From NCBI GenBank assembly GCA_002067565.1, contig MVQZ01000259.1, forward strand, positions 1 to 6,191: a stretch of DNA of 6,191 bases. Reading direction: 5' to 3'. Made by a program: the position numbers and the translations under genes. This DNA comes from Methanobacterium sp. PtaU1.Bin242. Lineage in GTDB: Archaea; Methanobacteriota; Methanobacteria; Methanobacteriales; Methanobacteriaceae. Positions 1 through 6,191 of the stretch are shown here, in pieces; position 1 is the first letter of the stretch, and each line of letters opens with the position of its first letter. The notes beneath the pieces were generated by a model, which was not told the origin of the DNA, made no database searches, and worked only from the letters and a program-made list of their open reading frames with translations.

Positions 1-3000
1 ATAATCCCCATTTTCACCAATCGGTTTAGACAAAGTAACATTAGTGTTAGTCGCATCCGTATGGAAATCAACATCCGAAGATAATATCAAACCACTGTTA
101 AATGTTGCATTAACAGCTCCAACACCGTAGTTACCCACAGTATAAATCGCATCAAATCCGCTTTTAGTTAAATTACCTGAAATAGGACTAATATCACCCC
201 CATCAATAACAGACAAAGTAAACTCTTCATCAGGAATAGGAACAGAATTCACATCATAATCATAGTAATTCTCACCATCAAACGCCTTATAACCTAAACT
301 AATAACCTGACTCAAACCAGCCTTACCATCAGCAGTCAACGTTCTAACAAGCCAATAATCCAAAACAACATTATCCGTGTGAAGATTAGCATTAGGAATA
401 ATGTTAATCACTGGTTTATCATTAGAACCCCACCAGTTATAATTCAAATTGATGTTTGGAGTATAAATAATACCAGAACCTCCATTTAACATGATTGAGA
501 GATCATCCAGTATTGTACAGTTTGTAACATTAGCATTACCAGCTATTACAACTCCACCAGTATTGTTTTTAAAGAAGTTGCCCTGTAATATTGATCCATC
601 ACTTTGGAAAGTTAAATTATTCAACATGTTAGTAAAGGAACAGTTAGTAACAGTCCACCAAACAAGTTGATACCTAGTATCTATATAGGTGAAACCACCA
701 CTTGAATCAAAAGTACTGTTGATTAATGTTATGAACGGTCTAGGTTGACTCGCCATACTATAATGATGGGATATATCTCTGGTATTATTTGTGAAATGAC
801 AACCAGAAACAATCATAGTTTGATTTCTTCCAGTATCGAAATAACAACATATAGATGCATTTCCATAACTATCACTTATTGTTCGTGCATTCATAAAGGT
901 AGTGTTAAAAATTCTGGTTAAATCAATGCCTTTGATTATTATATCAGCGCCCATAAGGTTAGCTGTATTGTTTGAAAATAGGCAGTTGTATATATCCAAA
1001 CTGGTACCTTCATAGCTGTAAACTCCAGTTCCCCTCTTGGCTCCGGAATTATTTGTGAACACTGTATTATTAATGACTAATTTCCCGCCTTGTTCAACAG
1101 AAACTGAAGTTCCATTATTATTCCTAAATATACAGTTATCAATTAAAACATTGCCCTGAATCTGGAAAATACCAACACCAGTAGCACCCCAAGAACCACC
1201 AGCAGTTCCAAAATTACCTGAAGATAAAGCTTTTGCATTGGTAACTGTCAAATTAGAAAATGTAATCAACAGATTATCATAAAGTGTGCTTGCTTTGAAT
1301 ATCCAGTTAGTTGCTTCACCGTCGATGATAGATTGATTCGCAGTTCCAGTAATGGTCAAATTCAGGTAATTCGGTAAAGTTAGGTTTACATTACCCGTCC
1401 CTTTTATTGTTCCTGGTAGGATATTTACTGTTAGATTCAAGGTTTTTAAAACACCTTCATCAACTGCTTTTTCAATTGTTGCATAAGGATTGTTTATAGA
1501 TCCATCCCCAGTTGTATCACTTCCGTTTTCCCCAACATAGTATGTTAAGGAATCATACATTTCAGCAGCGATATTCAGAACACCATTTTGAGTAATTGCA
1601 TTTATAAAGTTAGAGCTATTTCCAGTTATCTGATAAACACCATTAACAAAACCTGAAACACTTAGCTCAGCAATATTATTAACCAATGGAGCAGTACCTA
1701 AAAATACCCCATCCAGATAGAAATCAACAGATCCTCCATTAACAGTAATTCCGGGGAAATACAATATTGCATTAAGAGTATTTGTAAGAGAATTTGAATT
1801 CTTTGATACAAATATCAACACCATATCATCATTTAGAACAGTTCCTCTGGTTCCCTCAATATAAATATCACTACTGATGTTATTATTGGTGAAAGTACAG
1901 TCAGTGATGTTTAATTTATCTTGAGCATAAGATAAAATGAAAATTGCATTACCCTGTAGGTCATTATTTTCAAATGTATTATTAACGAATGATCCACCAC
2001 CACTTACAATATATGAAGCATTATTTCCCTCAAAAGAATTGTTAACACTTAAATATATATAATCTCCAAATGTGGAAACTGAAATAATAACTCCCTCACT
2101 ATAGGCACTACCTGAACATGTATTGTTAATAAATTGATTATTTCTGCTTACAGAGTTGCCAGTGAAATATGCTATGTAACCTGAACCAAAAGTGTTGTTA
2201 ATGAATTTTGAATTTTCTATGGTAGGATTATTACCTAAATAAGCAACACCATATGAATAAAGTGAGTATATGGGATTAGTTGGATTGAAGAAGTTATTTA
2301 TAAAAGTACAATTACTAACCAGAGATTGTTCATTATCATAACTTCCAGTACTTATATATAAAACAGTTCCATCATTGTGAATGAATGACGAATTATCAAC
2401 TGACCCACTGATAAGTTTAACCACAGAACCCATTCTTCCAACAATATTATCCTCAAAGATACAGTTTGAAATTGAAATCTTCTTATATTTCGGATTGGTA
2501 CTCCCCATACCAGTACCACTGGATAATATTATTCCACCATCGGTAACTGTATTATTAAAGTTTCTTATGGTTAAATTCACTAAGTTTGCTTGTATGCTTG
2601 TTCCAAAATCAAAAAGCAAACTGGTACCATTACCATCGATGATGGATTGATTATAATTTAAGCCCATTATGTTTAAGTAGCCAAGATGTTCTGTAAGATC
2701 TAAGTTTACATTACCCAATCCAGAATAGATACCATCTAAAAGGTAGATGTTAACATAAATTTTACCATCTGCAAATCCTAGATCAATAGCTTTTTGTATG
2801 GTTTTAAATGGAGTGCTAATGGTTAAACCATCATTTGCATCATCATCCCCGGTAGGTGAAATATAGTAGGTTGAAGGATTAAGGTTAAGATTCACATTCA
2901 GTGTTCCATTGGTTATATTACTGTAATACATGGAAGCACCATTTAAAACATAAACACCATTGTCTAGTAGTTCACTAGCAGTTAATGTAAATGCTCCATT

Positions 3001-4068
3001 AATTACACTGGCACTTCCAAGAAGTATTGAATTAGCAGATAAACTGATGGAACCCCCATCAATAGGAACTCCCTTATCATCAGTAACCGATCCAGTTATA
3101 GTAAAAGTAGGACTTGTAATACTGTTATTGTTAATGGTTACAAATGAATTATTGACTAATCCATTAACCTTAATATAATTTCCACTACCACTGGCAGCAG
3201 AACATAGAATCATTTCATTATTCTCGAGGTTAATATTCCCCCCATATATAGCTCCACCACCATAGGAACCCGTACCCGTAGATTGACTATTTTCAAAGTA
3301 GTTGTCAACAACAGAGGTATATGAAGCATACAGTGAACCACCATTCTGTGTAGCAACCGAATTGAGGAATGTAGAATTTGTAACAGAGGAATATCTATCT
3401 GCGCCACCACTTATGTATACTGAACCTCCAGATCTACCTGAGTTATTTACAAATTCAGAATTACTAATATTACAAATTGAATATGAATATATTGCTCCAC
3501 CATCTTTGGTTGCATAGTTATTGATGAAAAAGGAATTTGAAACTGTTAAACTGCCAGAGCCAGATCCTGTATATATCACCCCTCCAGAACTAGTAGCATT
3601 ATTATTTTCAAAAGAAGAATTATATACACTTAATTTTCCGTTACTGGCAATAGCTCCACCACTACCGGTGATCTTACCGTTTATAAAAGTTATGTTAATT
3701 AAATTTACAGTAGAGGTACTGCCAATATTAATCAGCCAACTGGTGTTTCCACCATCAATGAATGTCTTATTAATTCCAGCACCAATAAAAGTTAAGGACC
3801 CACCAGAGGTATGATTTTTACTGATAGTTGAATTGACATTCCCAACTCCAGAGAATGTCCCATCACTTAAATGGATGATAACGCTATTATTTTCATCAGA
3901 AACATTGATAGCCTTACCAATGGTAGCATAAGGACTACTCAAATCACCAGAGTTAGAATCACTACCATTTACAGCCACATACACATCTTGAACCGGCGCA
4001 GCACTAGCCACACCTACAAAAAGAAAAGATAACAACAAAATAATACTTATCAATACCATTTTTCGCAT
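1..4068 (-). CDS. Adhesin-like secreted surface protein with three beta-helix modules; C-terminus beyond window
   Basis: The frame is open for 1356 codons from the ATG at 4066-4068 to base 1, with no stop, so the protein is larger than seen here. Residues 1-24 are a signal peptide. Three related modules follow (from about residues 28, 400 and 842). Each opens with a D(V/T)YYV..NGSD-like strand and a 'PYATI.KAI' segment, then a 'G.GNVN....' and 'SIIDG' stretch, then many rungs of the type N-(S/C)-x-F-x-N-N typical of right-handed parallel beta-helices. Ig-like segments lie at about 319-395, 757-840 and after 1215. NYNWWG at 1209-1214 is a motif I associate with Methanobacteriales adhesin-like proteins. 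N-x-S/T sequons are very frequent, suggesting surface N-glycosylation. The likely role is cell-surface adhesion or interaction, but ligand and anchor are unknown. The first ATG is chosen because GGGGCGGATT lies 4 bases upstream and the signal peptide starts at once. An in-frame ATG at codon 4 is an alternative start. Confidence 0.9.
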   Translation of the reverse strand, partial: MRKMVLISIILLLSFLFVGVASAAPVQDVYVAVNGSDSNSGDLSSPYATIGKAINVSDENNSVIIHLSDGTFSGVGNVNSTISKNHTSGGSLTFIGAGINKTFIDGGNTSWLINIGSTSTVNLINITFINGKITGSGGAIASNGKLSVYNSSFENNNATSSGGVIYTGSGSGSLTVSNSFFINNYATKDGGAIYSYSICNISNSEFVNNSGRSGGSVYISGGADRYSSVTNSTFLNSVATQNGGSLYASYTSVVDNYFENSQSTGTGSYGGGAIYGGNINLENNEMILCSAASGSGNYIKVNGLVNNSFVTINNNSITSPTFTITGSVTDDKGVPIDGGSISLSANSILLGSASVINGAFTLTASELLDNGVYVLNGASMYYSNITNGTLNVNLNLNPSTYYISPTGDDDANDGLTISTPFKTIQKAIDLGFADGKIYVNIYLLDGIYSGLGNVNLDLTEHLGYLNIMGLNYNQSIIDGNGTSLLFDFGTSIQANLVNLTIRNFNNTVTDGGIILSSGTGMGSTNPKYKKISISNCIFEDNIVGRMGSVVKLISGSVDNSSFIHNDGTVLYISTGSYDNEQSLVSNCTFINNFFNPTNPIYSLYSYGVAYLGNNPTIENSKFINNTFGSGYIAYFTGNSVSRNNQFINNTCSGSAYSEGVIISVSTFGDYIYLSVNNSFEGNNASYIVSGGGSFVNNTFENNDLQGNAIFILSYAQDKLNITDCTFTNNNISSDIYIEGTRGTVLNDDMVLIFVSKNSNSLTNTLNAILYFPGITVNGGSVDFYLDGVFLGTAPLVNNIAELSVSGFVNGVYQITGNSSNFINAITQNGVLNIAAEMYDSLTYYVGENGSDTTGDGSINNPYATIEKAVDEGVLKTLNLTVNILPGTIKGTGNVNLTLPNYLNLTITGTANQSIIDGEATNWIFKASTLYDNLLITFSNLTVTNAKALSSGNFGTAGGSWGATGVGIFQIQGNVLIDNCIFRNNNGTSVSVEQGGKLVINNTVFTNNSGAKRGTGVYSYEGTSLDIYNCLFSNNTANLMGADIIIKGIDLTRIFNTTFMNARTISDSYGNASICCYFDTGRNQTMIVSGCHFTNNTRDISHHYSMASQPRPFITLINSTFDSSGGFTYIDTRYQLVWWTVTNCSFTNMLNNLTFQSDGSILQGNFFKNNTGGVVIAGNANVTNCTILDDLSIMLNGGSGIIYTPNINLNYNWWGSNDKPVINIIPNANLHTDNVVLDYWLVRTLTADGKAGLSQVISLGYKAFDGENYYDYDVNSVPIPDEEFTLSVIDGGDISPISGNLTKSGFDAIYTVGNYGVGAVNATFNSGLILSSDVDFHTDATNTNVTLSKPIGENGDY
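427..1545 (-). repeat. Adhesin module 3: beta-helix ending in NYNWWG (about residues 842-1214)
   Basis: It opens with TYYVGENGSDTTGDGS and NPYATIEKAV, then GTGNVNLTL and SIIDGEATNWIF. Nine or so rungs follow (NCIFRNN, NTVFTNN, NCLFSNN, GCHFTNN, NCSFTNM and others), then the NLNYNWWGSND closing motif. The remaining visible residues (1215-1356) read as an Ig-like, beta-rich region with GDISPISGN and GNYGVGAVNATF. At DNA level this module shares short exact stretches with module 2, supporting an internal duplication. Confidence 0.75.
1546..2871 (-). repeat. Adhesin module 2: beta-helix plus Ig-like segment (about residues 400-841)
   Basis: It opens with TYYISPTGDDDAND and TPFKTIQKAI, then GLGNVNLDL and SIIDGNGTS, the same order as modules 1 and 3. 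It is longer than module 1 and has eight or more rungs, several with Cys at the strand position (NCIF, NCTF, DCTF). A short Ig-like segment around residues 757-840 contains GITVNGGSVDFYLDGVFLG and GVYQITGNSS. The start lies about 371 residues after that of module 1 and about 442 before that of module 3, so unit lengths differ. Confidence 0.75.
2872..3987 (-). repeat. Adhesin module 1: beta-helix plus Ig-like segment (about residues 28-399)
   Basis: The module opens with VYVAVNGSDSNSGD and SPYATIGKAI, then GVGNVN and a TFIDGG core. At least five beta-helix rungs follow, ending in GGAIAS, GGVIYT, GGAIYS, GGSVYI and GGSLYA-like turns. Rung positions that hold Cys in the other modules are mostly Ser here (NSSF, NSFF, NSEF, NSTF). 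From about residue 319 an Ig-like segment begins (SPTFTITGSVTDDKGVPIDG), ending shortly before module 2. Boundaries are judged by eye from the repeated opening motif. Confidence 0.75.
3997..4068 (-). other. Signal peptide of the adhesin-like protein
   Basis: Codons 1-24 encode a basic start (M-R-K-M) followed by a hydrophobic stretch rich in Ile, Leu and Phe (about residues 5-21) and the small-residue site V-A-S-A-A before P25. Cleavage after A23 or A24 would fit Sec signal peptidase I. There is no lipobox cysteine, so a lipoprotein is unlikely. The protein is therefore expected to be exported and held at the surface by a domain outside this window. Confidence 0.85.
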
Positions 4069-4153
4069 TTTTAATCCGCCCCGTTAAATTTTAATCCATT
4101 TTTCCAAACAATAGATTTAACATGATCTTAATAAATTTGGTTTACACGATAGG

Positions 4154-4169
4154 CTATATAAACGTTTCC
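4154..4169 (-). promoter_or_regulatory. BRE/TATA promoter of the adhesin-like gene
   Basis: Read on the minus strand this is GGAAACGTTTATATAG: a purine-rich BRE (GGAAACG) joined to a strong TTTATATAG TATA box, close to the archaeal consensus. The usual spacing of about 25 bases puts transcription start near 4132, giving a 5' leader of roughly 65 bases before the ATG at 4068. The promoter lies between the insertion sequence and the gene, so the insertion has not separated them. Confidence 0.8.
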
Positions 4170-4170
4170 A

Positions 4171-4197
4171 ATTTACTTGAAATATTTTCAAGTAAAT
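4171..4197. promoter_or_regulatory. Perfect 27-bp palindrome abutting the BRE: candidate operator or activator site
   Basis: ATTTACTTGAAA at 4171-4182 and TTTCAAGTAAAT at 4186-4197 are perfect reverse complements separated by TAT. The palindrome ends one base from the BRE, on its upstream side. That is where archaeal activators of the Lrp/Ptr2 type act on TBP/TFB recruitment, and a repressor there could block the BRE. It should not be in the adhesin transcript, and no T-tract follows it, so a terminator is unlikely. The regulator is unknown and not encoded in the window. Confidence 0.65.
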
Positions 4198-4251
4198 CTG
4201 AATCAGTAGAAAATAGACCACCAACCCTACCCAAAACATTAAAATATATGC

Positions 4252-4277
4252 AAAAAAACAAAATTCTATAAAAAAAA
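4252..4277 (-). terminator. Possible T-tract terminator downstream of the insertion sequence
   Basis: On the minus strand a run of eight T (4270-4277) and one of seven T (4252-4258) lie just outside the left end of the element, without a hairpin. Such T-tracts end transcription in many archaea. It could stop read-through from the transposase before the adhesin promoter. Before insertion it may have been part of a longer T-rich terminator after the coaBC-like gene. Confidence 0.4.
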
Positions 4278-4289
4278 GTTTAGCTTTTA

Positions 4290-4294
4290 AAGAT
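4290..4294. repeat. Target-site duplication AAGAT, left copy
   Basis: The five bases directly outside the left inverted repeat read AAGAT, identical to the five bases directly outside the right one. A chance match of five is possible in such AT-rich DNA, but its exact placement at both ends favours a true duplication. Confidence 0.7.
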
Positions 4295-4309
4295 GAGGTT
4301 GTCCCATGA
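4295..4309 (+). repeat. IS terminal inverted repeat at the left end (downstream of transposase)
   Basis: GAGGTTGTCCCATGA is the exact reverse complement of the 15 bases at the other end of the element. The pairing could extend outward by one T/A pair (4294 and 6009), but those bases also belong to the AAGAT target duplication. Confidence 0.92.
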
Positions 4310-4345
4310 AATTATTTTTTTAAATTTAGGAATATCTGCTTTTTT

Positions 4346-5904
4346 TTACGTGTTTAGATTTATGAAATCTATTTTAACAGAATTTTGAGAATTGTAGATT
4401 CTTTTTATAATATGGGATATGTTTAAAAGGTTTTTTTCAGTTATTGTTTGTTTTAATCCTCGTGTTAAAAATTCTGTGTACTTCATATTCTGCTTTATGT
4501 TGCCAAACGGCCATTCTACTGTTTCTTTTCGTTTTGCGAACTCCTTTTTGCCTTCTGATGTTTCCATTTTAAAAGCCATTTTTTTCGCTAAAACACCGCC
4601 GTAGTCCGTTATAACTCTTAATCGATTTTTACCAACAATATTCCTGTTGATCAGGACATCTAAAACAATCACTGCAATAATATTGACGCCTAGAAACCTC
4701 ATTATACTCATAAGTCTTTTGATAAGGTAAAATTTTATTATTTGGACAAATATAAACATTTTTACGGTAATCGTATTGGAAATTATGCTTAGAAAAAGGT
4801 TTATCTTTTTTTAAACTTTTTTTGGCTTTGTGTGCCTGTTCTCGGTTAGAAATATAACCATCCAACTCCTTTTTATCTAGATATTGCAGGTTATCCTCCG
4901 TATGGTATCCATTATCTGCACTAATTTTTTGTATCATCAGGTAAAGGTCCTAATGTGTCTATTATTTGTCCTATTTGAGGAACTAGTTGATAATAATCGG
5001 TTGAATCCTGTGTTACACTGCTGGCAAGTATAATTCCAGAATCATAAATCCACTGCGTGTTGTAAATTGTATGCAAACTCCCAGTGATTCTTTTTATTCT
5101 TCATCCAGCGTGATTCAGGGTCAGTTAAACTAACCGTACTTTGTTGCGTCTTTTTTAATTCCTCTTCAGCATGATCCAGTTTTTCTAAAACCTGTTCTTT
5201 TTCTTCCGGACCGTTACAGGCTTGTTCTATAAGTTTAAATGAGGATTTTCGGAGTTTATTTTCATTAGAACTGTCTGTATTTTCTCGTCGTTCATTTTTG
5301 AATTATTTCATGGACTTTTTCACGGCTGATGAGTTCTTTTGGAACTTCATCACCTCTTTTATCGCCGTGAATCTTGTCTTCTTCCTCGTCGGTTTCTATT
5401 CCCCCTTTTTAATATTCTACGAATGGTTTCTATTTCTTCCTGGTTAATTAAATTATTCTGAGAAGCGCTGGCTTTGATTTTAGTACCATCTATAGCTATA
5501 TGATTTAATTGAACTAATTTCCATTTCTTAGCAATCTTAACGGTCATTTTAAACGCTTCTTCAATTTGGCTGGCGCATTCGATTTTAAACCGGCAAATCG
5601 TCCTGAAATCAGGCTTATCCATCCCTGAAAGATACATATAAACCAAATTCTCCTCCGCAAGCCGTGCAATCTTCCTAGATGAAAATATACCATCAATTGA
5701 AGCCATAATAACTAACCTTAACAACATTCGACGAGAATACGCTGCCTCACCAAGTGTATGCCTATATTTTTGGTCTATTTTCTTGAAATCCAACTCCCCC
5801 ACCAAATTAGCTATAAAATAACAAATATGGTTCTCCGGAATAAAATCTATAACACGCCTAGGCACCAACCAAGTCTGACCAATCCGATCCTCTTTCAAAG
5901 CCAT
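4346..5904 (-). pseudogene. IS1182-like DDE transposase, split by five +1 frameshifts
   Basis: Six successive segments in shifting frames join into one transposase of about 517 residues, a normal length for the family. Residues 1-168 hold the N-terminal domain (PENHICYFIANLV, SSRKIARLAEENL, KPDFRTICRF) and the first catalytic Asp in AIDGTKIKA (about D139). Next come a charged linker, SLTDPESRWMKNKK, the second Asp in SADNGY (about D329), a Cys cluster CSDCFRCPDQQEYC, and the catalytic Glu in VEWPFGNIK (about E462). One extra base is needed at each break: near 5401-5405 (five G), 5295-5299 (five A), 5046-5048 (three T), 4925-4930 (six A) and 4630-4636 (minus-strand bases). No in-frame nonsense codon occurs within the segments. 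The ATG at 5904 is chosen because GGTGGTG lies 6 bases upstream and MALKEDRIGQTW looks like the family start. A TTG 33 bases upstream is open but unlikely. Confidence 0.88.
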
Positions 5905-5910
5905 AAAAAA

Positions 5911-5917
5911 CACCACC
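5911..5917 (-). promoter_or_regulatory. Ribosome binding site fixing the transposase start
   Basis: GGTGGTG on the minus strand ends six bases before the ATG at 5904 and matches the archaeal anti-Shine-Dalgarno well. It supports this ATG over the in-frame TTG at 5935-5937, whose extra residues (VIFSFLVVFF) would be the translated leader. Confidence 0.65.
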
Positions 5918-5957
5918 AAAAAACTAAAAATCACCAAATAAGAATATATAAGAACTA

Positions 5958-5966
5958 GAATATAAA
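5958..5966 (-). promoter_or_regulatory. Possible TATA box of the transposase
   Basis: TTTATATTC on the minus strand would place transcription start near 5936, about 30 bases before the ATG, inside the element. The region is almost entirely A/T and offers rivals (TTATATATT near 5942-5950, TTTATAAGG further upstream), and no strong BRE is visible, so the exact box is uncertain. Confidence 0.35.
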
Positions 5967-5993
5967 TTTAACCCTTATAAATCAAAAAACTAA

Positions 5994-6008
5994 TCATGGG
6001 ACAACCTC
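5994..6008 (-). repeat. IS terminal inverted repeat at the right end (upstream of transposase)
   Basis: TCATGGGACAACCTC on the plus strand pairs perfectly with the left end over 15 bases. It lies about 90 bases upstream of the transposase start, leaving room for the transposase promoter inside the element. Confidence 0.92.
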
Positions 6009-6013
6009 AAGAT
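6009..6013. repeat. Target-site duplication AAGAT, right copy
   Basis: This is the matching copy of the 5-bp direct repeat, at the end of the T-rich tract (minus strand) that follows the coaBC-like gene. Removing the element and one copy restores a plausible continuous AT-rich intergenic region. Confidence 0.7.
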
Positions 6014-6031
6014 AAAATAAAAAGTAAAAAA
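6013..6031 (-). terminator. T-rich terminator after the coaBC-like gene
   Basis: Minus-strand GCTTTTTTACTTTTTATTTT starts about 37 bases after the stop codon at 6070-6072. It holds successive runs of six, five and four T and no evident stem, as expected of an archaeal intrinsic terminator. The insertion sequence begins at its far end. Confidence 0.5.
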
Positions 6032-6069
6032 GCAACGGAAAATAATCAGAAAAACACAGAATAAATTAT

Positions 6070-6191
6070 TTAAATATTTTCACCTATCTTATCCAGGATT
6101 CGACCAGCAATTTCCTTTTTAGAAGTTAAAGGAACCCTTAAAACATCTTCATCAATTAAAAAAACTTCGTTTTCATCAGAACCAAATCCCA
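6070..6191 (-). CDS. coaBC: C-terminal end of a CoaBC-like protein (phosphopantothenoylcysteine synthetase/decarboxylase), 5' part beyond window
   Basis: Only the last 39 codons and the TAA stop are visible. The sequence GFGSDENEVFLIDED, then VPLTSKKEIAGRILDKI, resembles the end of the archaeal bifunctional CoaBC (Dfp) protein: an 'F(G)SD.NEV.II' strand, then a 'SK.E.A..I.D.I' helix that closes the CoaB synthetase domain. CoaB ligates cysteine to 4'-phosphopantothenate, and CoaC decarboxylates the product to 4'-phosphopantetheine, steps of coenzyme A synthesis in the cytoplasm. Identification rests on this short tail alone. A separate CoaB protein remains possible, and the catalytic residues cannot be checked. 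Confidence 0.7.
   Translation of the reverse strand, partial: GFGSDENEVFLIDEDVLRVPLTSKKEIAGRILDKIGENI

Larger units (their letters stand above)
4295..6008 (-). mobile_element. IS1182-like insertion sequence, 1714 bp, with inverted repeats and target duplication
   Basis: The element is bounded by perfect 15-bp inverted repeats and flanked by the direct repeat AAGAT on both sides. It holds one DDE transposase gene on the minus strand that nearly fills it. Length, single-gene layout and transposase motifs fit the IS1182 group, though that assignment is by memory of the family. It has the same orientation as the coaBC-like and adhesin genes and sits between them. The ends look fresh, while the transposase frame is broken, so the copy could probably move only if transposase were supplied in trans, unless the frameshifts are sequencing errors. 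Confidence 0.88.

Noticed and set aside
3210..3410. Minus-strand open frame of 66 codons inside the adhesin gene
   Set aside because: It is a shifted frame of the same strand fully inside the long adhesin frame, with no recognisable protein features.
2381..3814. Several plus-strand open frames of 70-100 codons (2381-2650, 2960-3178, 3302-3517, 3521-3814)
   Set aside because: They lie antisense to the adhesin-like gene. Their Pro/Leu/Ile-rich, family-less products are what repeated Asn, Gly and Thr codons give on the opposite strand, and no ribosome binding site or promoter accompanies them.
1..4068. The repeated short motifs in the adhesin gene as a CRISPR array or DNA repeat array
   Set aside because: The repeats are degenerate, coding, irregularly spaced and in frame. 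No identical repeat-spacer structure exists.
4171..4197. The palindrome as a transcription terminator hairpin
   Set aside because: It is A/T-rich, lacks a following T-tract on either strand, and lies directly against a strong promoter, so an operator role fits better.
4081..4294. Possible small RNA or RNA element in the adhesin upstream region
   Set aside because: Apart from the promoter, the palindrome and the T-tracts I found no stable stem or known riboswitch or RNA motif.
4629..4937. The 102-codon (4629-4937) and 137-codon (4346-4759) minus-strand frames as independent small genes
   Set aside because: They carry the second Asp with the Cys cluster and the catalytic Glu of one transposase and join end to end with the upstream segments. 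The first 42 residues of the 137-codon frame are out-of-frame sequence.
4346..5904. Programmed ribosomal frameshifting as the explanation for the split transposase
   Set aside because: Some IS elements use one -1 slip to join two frames, but here five separate +1 shifts would be needed, which no known element uses.
4419..5958. Plus-strand open frames at 4419-4604 and 5758-5958
   Set aside because: Both are antisense to the transposase pseudogene, and their products match no family I recognise.

Overview
The window looks like AT-rich chromosomal DNA of a methanogenic archaeon, most likely Methanobacteriales (Methanobacterium or a relative). The reasons are a clear archaeal BRE/TATA promoter, GGTGG-type ribosome binding sites, T-rich terminators without hairpins, and a giant Asn/Ser/Thr/Gly-rich 'adhesin-like' surface protein of the kind expanded in that order. 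This is inference from sequence character; no search was run.

Everything recognisable lies on the minus strand, so the window is read from right to left. At the right edge (6070-6191) are the last 39 codons of a gene resembling archaeal coaBC (coenzyme A biosynthesis). It is followed by a short T-rich tract that probably ends its transcript. An insertion sequence of about 1.7 kb (4295-6008) sits directly at that tract. It has perfect 15-bp terminal inverted repeats, a 5-bp target duplication (AAGAT) and one IS1182-like DDE transposase gene, which is split by five single-base frameshifts. The left part (1-4068, open at the window edge) is one uninterrupted reading frame for a secreted, modular beta-helix surface protein. 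Its promoter lies between the insertion sequence and the gene and carries a perfect 12-3-12 palindrome directly upstream of the BRE.

The layout suggests a quiet locus, coaBC followed by an adhesin-like gene, into whose intergenic terminator an IS element inserted. The insertion left both coding regions and the adhesin promoter, with its presumed operator, intact. I see no defence system, CRISPR array, tRNA or rRNA. The observations most worth following are the promoter palindrome and the odd decay pattern of the transposase: five +1 lesions, no in-frame stop codons, and catalytic residues, ends and target duplication all intact.
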